Shown: one piece after another, positions 1 to 8,442 of the stretch
Layout: each line of letters opens with the position of its first letter
Position numbering within the stretch: the stretch's first letter is position 1
Assembly (NCBI GenBank): GCA_036398215.1
Contig: DASWHK010000247.1
Span: 1-14,885, forward strand
Origin: DASWHK01 sp036398215
GTDB taxonomy: Bacteria; Acidobacteriota; UBA890
Direction: 5' to 3'
Length of the DNA: 14,885 bases
The notes under the pieces: model-generated
Database searches by the model: none
Seen by the model: only the letters and a program-made list of their open reading frames with translations
What the model was told of the DNA's origin: nothing
Made by a program: the position numbers and the translations under genes

Positions 1-2397
<2,397 letters not shown>

Positions 2398-2471
2398 GCT
2401 TCCGGAGGACTGTGAGGGTCCGCCGTGCGCCTCGTGGTCGCTGATGTAGAACAAGCCCTTCCCAACGTCGA

Positions 2472-3233
2472 TCACTTGCTGTCGACGCTCTCCAGCAGCT
2501 CCTTGATGAGATCTCGGACGTGAGGCGCGAGATCGGTCCGCAGGGCGGCAGCGTTGTCGATATCGGAGAGCGTCACGCTTCTCCGGAAGACGCGCGTGTC
2601 GGTCGTGAGAAAGCGTTCGGTCCTCCGCTGGGTCAGCTCGAGCGTGGCTTTGAGCCTGCGGGGCACCCGCGGGGTCAGATCGTCCACCCTGACCAGAAGC
2701 CGATAGCCCGCCAACCGCGCGTCGGTGACAACTCCGATCGCCACGGATTGCAAGAGCGCACTTCGGAGGCCACGCGCCAAGATACTTGAGGCATTTTCGA
2801 GCATCAGGTCGGGAACGGGCTCCGTGTCGACAAACACCATCGGCGCTGCCAGCCGCGCGCTCATGTCGTCGGGCGGGAGCGAGTACCGAAGGAGTACCTC
2901 GAACAATCCCGAGGCGTCGCCGCCCGCCTGCTGGTTTCGAATCGCATGTTCCCAGGCGGCCTCGATATCGCCCGCGTGGAACGCCGCCATCGAGACCAGG
3001 GCATGAACGCGTGCGACGCCGGCCTCGAGGTCCAGCACCTGCAGCGCGGCTTCGTGCGCGTCGCCGAATCGTTCGAGCATTCCCAGCGCGATCGCGCGAT
3101 AGAAATGGGCCTCCGGATAGTAAGGATCGGCGGCGGCCGCGGCGGTGAACTGCGCTAGCGCAAGCGCGGCATCGAACTGCTGAGCTTGAAGTAGTAACTC
3201 CCCTTCATGGATGGTCCTCCAGCTCAGCTTCAT
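2472..3233 (-). CDS. TPR-repeat protein of unknown function
   Basis: This ORF encodes 253 residues. The first 110 or so read as TPR-like helical pairs (for example QFDAALALAQF, YPEAHFYRAIALGMLERFGDA, HAGDIEAAWEHAI), with the usual small/large residue pattern. The C-terminal half (about 120-253) has no motif I recognise; it alternates strands and basic stretches, for example LVRVDDLTPRVPRRLKATLEL. No signal peptide or membrane segment is visible, so a cytoplasmic scaffold or adaptor is the simplest guess. The ATG at 3233 has no Shine-Dalgarno sequence and lies inside the end of the upstream VWA-like ORF (29-bp overlap, different frame). It may therefore be translated by coupling, or the two ORFs may be pieces of one gene joined by a deletion or frameshift. 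The reading frame looks genuine; the function is not assigned. Confidence 0.75.
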   Translation of the reverse strand: MKLSWRTIHEGELLLQAQQFDAALALAQFTAAAAADPYYPEAHFYRAIALGMLERFGDAHEAALQVLDLEAGVARVHALVSMAAFHAGDIEAAWEHAIRNQQAGGDASGLFEVLLRYSLPPDDMSARLAAPMVFVDTEPVPDLMLENASSILARGLRSALLQSVAIGVVTDARLAGYRLLVRVDDLTPRVPRRLKATLELTQRRTERFLTTDTRVFRRSVTLSDIDNAAALRTDLAPHVRDLIKELLESVDSK

Positions 3234-3570
3234 GGGTCATGGGGGCGAGATCGTCCTCGAGTATGCCGCATGGTGTGCTCGGCAGGCCCGGAGCCGCTTC
3301 GTTTCTTTCACCAGCGCGCTGGAGCATCTCCGGACCCCTCAGAATCGCGGCATGAAGTGCCGTCCCACCGTGGAACTCTGCTTCCTCGATGAAGTCACGG
3401 AGGCGGGGGTCGTCGGCGCTGCCCCAAATCCCGCGGCCAACTTCGCTGCGGAACGGCAGCACAACCACACAGTCGCGCGACGACAGGGCGTCCAAAAAAG
3501 CAACGGCGTCGTCCTTCGGCGAGTCGGCGAAGTTGCTGATGCTGTTATCGCGGAGAGCGGTGTCGATCAC
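3205..3570 (-). pseudogene. Truncated VWA-like domain ORF
   Basis: This 121-codon ORF (GTG at 3570) resembles the first half of a von Willebrand factor A domain of the acidobacterial VWFA-related type. It has AVAFLDALSSRDCVVVLPF followed by FHGGTALHAAILRG, matching the usual 'FLDAL..D.V.VV.F ... GGTALYDAI' pattern. The metal-site motif DxSxS is not preserved: the matching position reads VIDTALRDN. After AILRGPEMLQRAGER the domain should continue with the second half of the Rossmann-like fold, but the frame carries unrelated residues for about 45 codons and stops. No signal peptide or ribosome binding site is visible. It starts 15 nt after, and in the same frame as, the stop of the PIN toxin gene. 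It is most likely a remnant; the alternative is a short expressed protein coupled to the overlapping TPR gene. The start overlaps a 35-bp repeat (3543-3577). Confidence 0.5.
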
Positions 3571-3577
3571 GGCCAGG
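3543..3577 (-). repeat. 35-bp dispersed direct repeat, copy A
   Basis: This 35-bp segment matches 6577-6611 at 31 of 35 positions in the same orientation. On the minus strand both copies contain CCGTGATCGACAC and CCGCGATAACA. Copy A lies between the PIN toxin stop and the VWA-like remnant and overlaps the remnant's first codons. Confidence 0.75.
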
Positions 3578-3585
3578 ATCTCTTG

Positions 3586-3993
3586 CTACCAGAGCGTGGG
3601 GACGGCGCCGCTCCTCTGGATGGCGCGGTCCGAGGTGATCAGCGTCAGGTCGTGCACGCGCGCTGTCGCCGCGACGAGGCAGTCCGCCGGGTCGCGCGGG
3701 AAGGCGTCGCCCAGTTGCTCCGACTCGATCGCCACGTCGACGCAGAGCGAAAGCACCTCGATGTGTTGCGATGTCGCGGCGGTGCGTAGCCAAAGGGGCC
3801 ACGGGCCGAAAGCCTCGTCCACGACCACGCGTCCGCGGGCAAGGTGCCACGCTGCTTCCTTCAGCGAGATCGCGGCGATCCCGACGCGCTCGGGCGCGGT
3901 CACCGATGTCAACGCCGCGCGGGCCCGTCGACTGAGACGAGGATGGTCGAGCACCGACCAGAGCCACACCTGGGTATCGAGGAGGTACCTCAC
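3586..3993 (-). CDS. vapC: PIN-domain ribonuclease toxin, VapC family
   Basis: This is a 135-residue PIN-domain protein, the usual size for a VapC endoribonuclease toxin. It begins VRYLLDTQVWLW, the standard first strand with Asp6. The other acidic residues are visible in ISLKEAAWHLARG (Glu46), DPADCLVAATA (Asp101/Asp104) and LTLITSDRAI (Asp122), and the protein ends with the typical VPTLW. Family members cleave tRNA or rRNA when not bound by antitoxin; the target here is unknown. I chose the GTG at 3993 because it overlaps the antitoxin stop by four bases (GTGA), a typical coupled arrangement, and because the fold starts there. An in-frame GTG at 4011 would add six residues. All catalytic acids are present, so it is probably active. 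Confidence 0.9.
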   Translation of the reverse strand: MRYLLDTQVWLWSVLDHPRLSRRARAALTSVTAPERVGIAAISLKEAAWHLARGRVVVDEAFGPWPLWLRTAATSQHIEVLSLCVDVAIESEQLGDAFPRDPADCLVAATARVHDLTLITSDRAIQRSGAVPTLW

Positions 3994-4232
3994 GTGGCGT
4001 CGCGGAACCACGCCTCGGCGGGCGCGATCGGGGCTTCGATGTCGGCGCGGATCTCCGCCGTTCCGGCCAGACAGCCGAGCAACGCCCCGCCGCGCTCATT
4101 GCCGGCCGTGAGCGGCACGAGCTTCGCCACCTCCCGGTTGCGGTTGAGGATGATGATCGTCTCGCCGCCGGCGGCGCGGCGAACGAACTCGCTCGCCCGG
4201 TCACGAAACTGGCCAATCTTGACGCGTCGCAT
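3990..4232 (-). CDS. Phd/YefM-family antitoxin partner of the PIN toxin
   Basis: This 80-residue protein reads MRRVKIGQFRDRASEF then ETIIILNRNREVAKLVPL, the N-terminal Phd/YefM DNA-binding fold ('R..l..vl..v..Ge.i.it.rgkpva.lvp'). The C-terminal third (IRADIEAPIAPAEAWFRDAT) is the expected flexible toxin-binding tail. It precedes its toxin and overlaps it by four bases. Two ATGs are in frame, at 4238 and 4232. I prefer 4232 because there is no Shine-Dalgarno sequence and the consensus-like promoter just upstream would start transcription at about that A, giving a leaderless message. Antitoxins of this family neutralise the toxin and repress their own promoter. Confidence 0.87.
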   Translation of the reverse strand: MRRVKIGQFRDRASEFVRRAAGGETIIILNRNREVAKLVPLTAGNERGGALLGCLAGTAEIRADIEAPIAPAEAWFRDAT

Positions 4233-4238
4233 GAGCAT

Positions 4239-4267
4239 ATTTTGGCCAAGTTACTTCGCCATGTCAA
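4239..4267 (-). promoter_or_regulatory. Promoter of the Phd/PIN operon with an overlapping palindrome
   Basis: On the minus strand there is a perfect -35 (TTGACA, 4267-4262), a 17-bp spacer, and a -10 matching four of six consensus bases (CAAAAT, 4244-4239). The -10 ends directly before the first possible ATG. The expected transcription start, about seven bases on, coincides with the second ATG at 4232. A perfect 8-bp palindrome TTGGCCAA overlaps the -10, a good position for autorepression by the antitoxin. The stretch is also noticeably more A/T-rich than its surroundings. Confidence 0.6.
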
Positions 4268-4272
4268 GACCG

Positions 4273-4298
4273 ACGGGTCCAGGCGGATGCCGACCCGT
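4273..4298 (-). terminator. Hairpin between the VWFA gene and the PIN operon
   Basis: ACGGGTC (4273-4279) and GACCCGT (4292-4298) form perfect 7-bp arms around a 12-base loop. The hairpin lies downstream of the VWFA-related gene and just upstream of the antitoxin promoter on the same strand, where a terminator would insulate the two units. There is no T-run on either side, so intrinsic termination is uncertain; it could instead be a mRNA 3'-end stabiliser. Confidence 0.35.
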
Positions 4299-4361
4299 TT
4301 GTGGCCGTACCTCAGGGGGCGGCAGCCAACCGACCGTGTTGCGCCACGGTCATCGCTGGCA

Positions 4362-6518
4362 TCAGCCTTTCGGCAGCAATCGTATCGGAAGGCTGAAGGT
4401 GCGGGTCTCGCCGGCCGGCTCATCCGCAAGCTCCAGCTCGAGGACGTACTCGCCGGGTGCGAGGTCCGCGGGCAGCGGCAGCGCCCCCTCGTGGAGCGCG
4501 CCGCGACGCGCCAGCGTAATCCGCTGCAGCTCGAAGGGCTCGGCGGCGGCTGGATCCGCGAGTGGATCGATCAAGACACCCGATAGAATCGGGTCTTGTC
4601 CCCCAAGCACCTGTATCAACACGCCTAGCTCTTCGCCCGCCAACGCCTGGCCGGCGGGGATCGGCATCAGCTCTCCGGCCTCTGAGGGGACCACGAGCAC
4701 GGGGTCGCTCGGTCGCCAGGTGGCCGGCGGTTGCTCCGGCATCTCGAGCTCTTGCCGAGCGAGACCCAGACGCTCGCTTACCGGTTCGGCGGCAAGGAAG
4801 CGCAGCTCGTACGTTCCCGGCCCCACCTCCAGCACGTAGCGCCGGCGCAGCAGGCCACCGGGCGCCGCCTCGTCGGCCTCGAACACGTCCGAGAGCTCCG
4901 CCACGCTCTGATCGAGCCCGTCGAAGAGCTCGCCGCGCATATGAACAGAGACGCCGCCCTCGGGGCCGCGGGCCAGTGTCGATCCGTCGAGACCGGTGAG
5001 CACGAGGAGTCGTCGCGTTCCGTCCTCCGCGAAGGTAATCACGGTCTCGACGACCAGCGGGAGGTAGGCGCCGCCGCCGCCGAGCTGGCGGAAGGCAGGA
5101 GTCAGTCGCCCGGGATCGCCGCCATGGTCGAGGTAGCCGCCGCGCGCCCGCACCGTGAGGCCGGGCCGCGCGACCTCGACGTCGATCGTGTGGTAGCGGC
5201 CGTCGCCGCGAAGCTCCGGTGGCTCGTAGGTGAGCAGATAGTAACGGCTGGTTTCGTTCTGGATAGCTGCCAGCGGCCCGTCGAGGCTGAACCAGTTGCT
5301 GAAGAGCTGGCCACCGGTCGCGTCGGGTGCGGCCTGCAGACGTTCGCGCGCCTCGCGCACAAATGCCCGCGTTTCAAACATGGCCAAAAGCGCTCCTGAA
5401 AACCAGAGTCCCCAATCCGCCCCGGCTTCGATCCTTTGCACGTTTGTCGCCGCATCGAACATGGGATGCGACAACGAGCGCCTCAAGCGCGTCGGGTTGC
5501 GCGCGATGACCCCGGTGCCGGGATCGAGCACGTAGATGCTGACGTTGGCGGTGTTGGCCGCTTGCGTCAGTGTCGGGCTCACGACGCCCCTCAACGAGGT
5601 CACCCAGACAAGGGCCGTACGGCCCGGGCGCCCGCCCAGCCCCTCGGCGAAGCGAGTCAGCGGCTCGAAAGACGCCGCGTCCGTGGGTGTTTCATCGAGC
5701 AGCCGCCGATAATAGTCGTCGTCGGTACGCAGCTCCTCCTGGCGGGCGTCGAACCAACTCCTGCCGAAAAGGGCCTCGCGCAGCATCTGCGGGTCCTCGA
5801 GCCGCTCTGCGGCGAGCCGCAGTTGCCCCACGTCGCGGGTCAGGGGCGAGAGCTCGCGAAGGCGTCGCTCTTGATCGAGCAAGTAGACCGCCCAGGGCAA
5901 AGTTGGTGGATCAGCCCGCTCGAGCCAGCTATCCCAGTAGGAGGCGAAGCGGGCTTTCATGCGCCAGTCGAGCCCGCCGGAGTCGATGAGGAAGTAGACC
6001 GCGCCGTAGCTTCGGAGGTCAGCCTCCGCGCTCTCGGCCGCCGCCGCAGCTACCTCGGGGGTGACCGCGGTCTCCTCTACCGCGGCACCGCGGGCGGGCG
6101 CCGGCGGGCGCGCACCGCGAGCTGGCGGCGCACCCCGCCCCGCTTCGGCTGGTCGCGGTTGCGCATCGATCCCCGGCAACGCTTCGGGTCGGTTTGTCGG
6201 CTCTGGTTCCCTCAGCTCGACGATGCGGCCCTGCACCAGGTCGATGAGCTGTATGCGAAGGACGCGCCGTGGCTCTCCATCCTCGAGCACGATGAAATCG
6301 TCGGCCGTCAGGTCGTCGACGAAACGGCCCTCTTCGTCGGTGACGATGACGTCGACGCGCACCCTTTGGACGGTGGCCTCGAAGACGGGTGGGCGTTGTT
6401 GCTGCTGTGGTGGCGGAGAAGTCGCCGCGTGCTCGCGCGGAGCCGCCTGCCCGAAGCCGGCGGCTCCCGCCGTCGCGAGGCCGACGATGATCGCCGTCGT
6501 CGAGAGTGCGCTTCGCAT
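4362..6518 (-). CDS. Secreted VWFA-related protein (Acidobacteria-type)
   Basis: This gene encodes 718 residues. I chose the ATG at 6518, not the longer frame from 6563, because GGAGG lies six bases upstream and a signal peptide follows at once (MRSALSTTAIIVGLATAGAA, cleavage near FGQA-AP). After a Pro/Gln linker, residues 46-95 hold the hallmark N-terminal block of the family (FEATVQRVRVDVIVTDEEG, then a DFIVLEDGEP turn). Residues 105-165 are a Pro/Ala/Arg-rich insertion. A VWA-like fold begins at about 170 (YGAVYFLIDSGGLDWR). Its metal site is degenerate, DSGGLD in place of DxSxS. Residues 424-462 hold the C-terminal family signature (SRYYLLTYEPPE, RPGLTVRARGGY). The last 250 residues read as beta-rich, Ig-like modules. 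It is predicted to act outside the cytoplasm, probably in protein binding; no enzyme activity is suggested. Confidence 0.92.
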   Translation of the reverse strand: MRSALSTTAIIVGLATAGAAGFGQAAPREHAATSPPPQQQQRPPVFEATVQRVRVDVIVTDEEGRFVDDLTADDFIVLEDGEPRRVLRIQLIDLVQGRIVELREPEPTNRPEALPGIDAQPRPAEAGRGAPPARGARPPAPARGAAVEETAVTPEVAAAAAESAEADLRSYGAVYFLIDSGGLDWRMKARFASYWDSWLERADPPTLPWAVYLLDQERRLRELSPLTRDVGQLRLAAERLEDPQMLREALFGRSWFDARQEELRTDDDYYRRLLDETPTDAASFEPLTRFAEGLGGRPGRTALVWVTSLRGVVSPTLTQAANTANVSIYVLDPGTGVIARNPTRLRRSLSHPMFDAATNVQRIEAGADWGLWFSGALLAMFETRAFVREARERLQAAPDATGGQLFSNWFSLDGPLAAIQNETSRYYLLTYEPPELRGDGRYHTIDVEVARPGLTVRARGGYLDHGGDPGRLTPAFRQLGGGGAYLPLVVETVITFAEDGTRRLLVLTGLDGSTLARGPEGGVSVHMRGELFDGLDQSVAELSDVFEADEAAPGGLLRRRYVLEVGPGTYELRFLAAEPVSERLGLARQELEMPEQPPATWRPSDPVLVVPSEAGELMPIPAGQALAGEELGVLIQVLGGQDPILSGVLIDPLADPAAAEPFELQRITLARRGALHEGALPLPADLAPGEYVLELELADEPAGETRTFSLPIRLLPKG

Positions 6519-6576
6519 CCGGTCCTCCGCTGCGCGCGAGTCCGCCTCCATGCCCGGAGCCACGCGCTCCCGCGCA

Positions 6577-6611
6577 TGTTATCGCGGGGCGCCGTGTCGA
6601 TCACGGTCAGG
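6577..6611 (-). repeat. 35-bp dispersed direct repeat, copy B
   Basis: This is the second copy of the repeat at 3543-3577, with four mismatches. It lies about 60 bp upstream of the VWFA-related start codon, in the divergent intergenic region. It could be a promoter or operator element shared by two units, a duplication footprint, or remnant coding sequence: both copies read VIDTA-RDN on the minus strand. Confidence 0.75.
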
Positions 6612-6632
6612 CCGTCGTCGAGGCCGATGTCC

Positions 6633-6690
6633 GATCACGTGCGGTTCTGGGCCCGCAGTCCGATCAAGTGTGGTTCCGGGCCTGCAGTCG
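6633..6690. repeat. Tandem pair of 29-bp imperfect repeats
   Basis: GATCACGTGCGGTTCTGGGC (start of unit 1, 6633) and GATCAAGTGTGGTTCCGGGC (start of unit 2, 6662) continue with matching ends CCGCAGTC and CTGCAGTC. The units differ at four positions over 28 bases. They lie in non-coding DNA between two divergent genes, so a regulator-binding role is possible, but there is no direct evidence for one. Confidence 0.6.
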
Positions 6691-6869
6691 CTCCCTGGCG
6701 GTACGATGCCGATTCGCCGCTTCCAGCGACCGAAACTTGCGGACGCCGGGCTCGAGCCGCCACGGGCAAGGCGCGTGCTGGCGGCGCCGCTCAGCCGCCG
6801 GGTACCCTTGCCCATGAGGGGCCGGTCGTTGGCTACCTCTCCGACGCGGAAACGAATGATGAGGAAGCC

Positions 6870-7634
6870 TTGAACCGCCGTACATTTCTCGCGGCGCTCG
6901 GCGCCGCTGCCGCCGGCGCAGCTCCCGGCGCCACCCGTGGCGCCGCGGCCGCCGCGCTCGGCGCCGCCGGCCCGCAGCAGGCGAGCCAACCGGGTCGGCC
7001 GCGCGCCCACGAGTTCGTCTTCGCGCGGCTGCGCTACGCGTCGGGCGACTGGGACTACAACCCCAAGGTGGCGGCCAACGTGCTGGACGCCGTCGTGCAG
7101 TACACCAACATCCCCGTCTACCCGGAGGAGGTTGTGATCACGGCCGACTCCGACGAGCTGCTCGCCTTCCCGTTCCTGTTCATGACCGGGCACAAACTGG
7201 TGCGCTTCTCCGACGCCGAGCGCGCCAACCTGGTGCGCTTCGTCGACGCCGGCGGCCTGCTGTTCTCCGATGACTGCAACCACGATGTCGACGGGCTGTA
7301 CGCGCGCTCGTTCGAGGAGGAGATGCGGCGCACGTTCGACGCGCCGGGCCCGGCCGACGAGCTGATGCCGAAGCTACCGAACGACCACCCGCTGTACCGC
7401 TCCTTCTTCCATTACCCGGACGGGCCGCCGCAGACCGCCCACGAGCTCAACGGCTGGGGCGACGACATGGTCCACGAGTACCTGCGCGGCATCGAGCACC
7501 GCGGCCGGCTCGGCGTGCTGTACTCGAACAAGGACTACGGCTGCGAGTGGGACTACGAGTGGCGCAACAAGCGCTTCCGCCGCGAGGACAACACCAAGTT
7601 CGCGGTCAACATCGTCGTCTACGCGATGACGTAG
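6870..7634 (+). CDS. DUF4159 family protein with Tat-type signal
   Basis: This gene encodes 254 residues. I chose the TTG at 6870 because GAGG lies five bases upstream and because the protein then opens with a twin-arginine signal (NRRTFLAALGAAAAG plus an Ala-rich h-region). The open frame extends far upstream, but that part is antisense to the VWFA gene. The mature part is a DUF4159 domain: HEFVFARLRYASGDWDYNPK, then FPFLFMTGH, then LVRFVDAGGLLFSDDCNHD. The family has a flavodoxin/GATase-like alpha-beta appearance, and no reaction has been established to my knowledge. In related bacteria it is often found near MoxR, DUF58 and BatA-like genes, which fits the BatA-like gene and the TldDE pair in this window. 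Predicted location: outside the cytoplasmic membrane. Confidence 0.9.
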   Translation: MNRRTFLAALGAAAAGAAPGATRGAAAAALGAAGPQQASQPGRPRAHEFVFARLRYASGDWDYNPKVAANVLDAVVQYTNIPVYPEEVVITADSDELLAFPFLFMTGHKLVRFSDAERANLVRFVDAGGLLFSDDCNHDVDGLYARSFEEEMRRTFDAPGPADELMPKLPNDHPLYRSFFHYPDGPPQTAHELNGWGDDMVHEYLRGIEHRGRLGVLYSNKDYGCEWDYEWRNKRFRREDNTKFAVNIVVYAMT

Positions 7635-7690
7635 GAAGCCAGGCATCTCACGGACGCCAGTAGGGCGTGCAGTGGCGGACCTCGAATTGT

Positions 7691-7708
7691 GATACCGTAT
7701 GCGGTATC
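7691..7708. promoter_or_regulatory. Palindromic operator upstream of the toxin-first TA pair
   Basis: GATACCGTATGCGGTATC is an 18-bp near-perfect palindrome (16 of 18 positions symmetric) ending three bases before the toxin ATG. Its position and form suit an operator for the ribbon-helix-helix-like antitoxin of the pair. No good -35/-10 pair could be placed, so I call only the operator. Confidence 0.55.
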
Positions 7709-7711
7709 GTC

Positions 7712-8134
7712 ATGGAGAGAGAGATTGTTGTCGACACGAACGTCTTTGTTGCCGCGGCGCGGTCAAACCGCGGCGCAGCGTTCAAGCTTGTTTCGATGAT
7801 CGGGAAGGGGGCGTTCGCTATCCACGTGTCTGTGCCGCTGGTGCTCGAATACGAGCAGGCGTTGATGGAACATCGCGCCGATTCGGGGTTCGCCGTACAG
7901 GACATCGATGACCTGCTCGACTACGTCTGCGCCGTTGCCAAGCCACATCGAGTCTTCTTCCTGTGGCGACCGGAGCTTTCCGACCCCAAAGACGACATGG
8001 TTCTCGAAGTAGCTGTGGTCGGCGACTGCGACACCATCGTCACCTACAACCAACGTGATTTCGCCGGCGCCGCTGCTTTTGATATCCGCGTGTCGACGCC
8101 TGGTGAATTCCTCGCTGATATCGGAGCACTGTGA
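7712..8134 (+). CDS. PIN-domain toxin (PIN_3-like) of a toxin-first TA pair
   Basis: This 140-residue PIN protein resembles the 'putative toxin-antitoxin system toxin component, PIN family' group. It begins EREIVVDTNVFVAAARS (Asp8). PLVLEYEQAL carries Glu46 and Glu48, DPKDDMVLEVAV carries the central acids (Asp94/95), and TIVTYNQRDF carries the last acidic site, so the nuclease centre looks complete. I chose the ATG at 7712 because it abuts the operator palindrome and the conserved first strand; the frame upstream has no family resemblance. The stop shares one base with the antitoxin start (TGATG). Predicted role: endoribonuclease held inactive by the following gene product. Confidence 0.88.
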   Translation: MEREIVVDTNVFVAAARSNRGAAFKLVSMIGKGAFAIHVSVPLVLEYEQALMEHRADSGFAVQDIDDLLDYVCAVAKPHRVFFLWRPELSDPKDDMVLEVAVVGDCDTIVTYNQRDFAGAAAFDIRVSTPGEFLADIGAL

Positions 8135-8382
8135 TGAGCACGCTGAGCCTGCGATTGCCGGAATCCCTGCACAAGAAGTTGAAAGAGCTGGCCCAGCGCG
8201 AAGGCGTTTCGATCAACCAGCTCATCAGCACGGCGGTGGCTGAGAAGGTGTCGGCGTTGATGACGTTGGATTATCTCGAGGCTCGCGCTGCGCGAGGCAG
8301 CCGCGAGAAGTTCGACGCCGTCCTGGCAAAGGTTGCCGACGTCGAGCCCCCCGACTACGACGCACTTCCAAAGGGGAAGTAA
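8134..8382 (+). CDS. Ribbon-helix-helix-like antitoxin partner of the PIN toxin
   Basis: This 82-residue protein opens STLSLRLPESLHKKLKELA then EGVSINQLISTAVAEK, the classic CopG/HicB-type ribbon-helix-helix fold: a beta strand that inserts in DNA, then two helices. The tail (about 45-82, with YLEARAARGSREKFDAVLAK and the acidic VEPPDYD) is the likely toxin-binding part. Its start overlaps the toxin stop by one base (TGATG), so the two are translationally coupled, and the order is toxin first. It probably represses the operon through the 7691-7708 palindrome. Confidence 0.87.
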   Translation: MSTLSLRLPESLHKKLKELAQREGVSINQLISTAVAEKVSALMTLDYLEARAARGSREKFDAVLAKVADVEPPDYDALPKGK

Positions 8383-8404
8383 GCGAGTGGCGCAACAAAC
8401 TCGC
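8383..8404. terminator. Hairpin after the antitoxin stop, in a convergent junction
   Basis: GCGAGT (8383-8388) and ACTCGC (8399-8404) pair perfectly around a 10-base loop and start directly after the antitoxin stop codon. The tldD-like gene ends 39 bp further on from the opposite direction, so it could serve as a terminator for one or both. No T-tract follows on either strand, which lowers confidence. Confidence 0.35.
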
Positions 8405-8442
8405 GGAGACTACCCCGCAGCGGGCGCGACGTGGCGCCTCTC

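Larger units (their letters stand above)
6519..6869. other. Divergent intergenic region between the VWFA and DUF4159 genes
   Basis: About 350 bp lie between two divergent starts. Visible here are repeat copy B (6577-6611), two near-identical 29-bp units in tandem (6633-6690), and a distant inverted repeat GGGCAAGG/CCTTGCCC in the leader of the DUF4159 gene. A tiny in-frame ORF (ATG at 6856, MMRKP) ends on a TGA that overlaps the DUF4159 TTG start. I found no convincing sigma-70 promoter on either strand and no gene with family resemblance, although long open frames cross the region because of its GC content. Confidence 0.6.

Noticed and set aside
2398..2471. Terminator between the convergent kinase and TPR genes
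   Set aside because: Only 4-bp stems could be formed (GGAC/GTCC) and there is no T-run.
5436..6869. Very long plus-strand open frame running into the DUF4159 gene
   Set aside because: It is antisense to the VWFA-related gene, has no domain resemblance and exists because GC-rich codons leave few stops. The DUF4159 start is set by GAGG and the Tat signal at 6870.
7557..8398. Shared 14-mer GAGTGGCGCAACAA in the DUF4159 gene and after the antitoxin
   Set aside because: A single 14-base match in 15 kb of GC-rich DNA is expected by chance, and the flanks do not align; it is not evidence for attachment sites around the TA pair.
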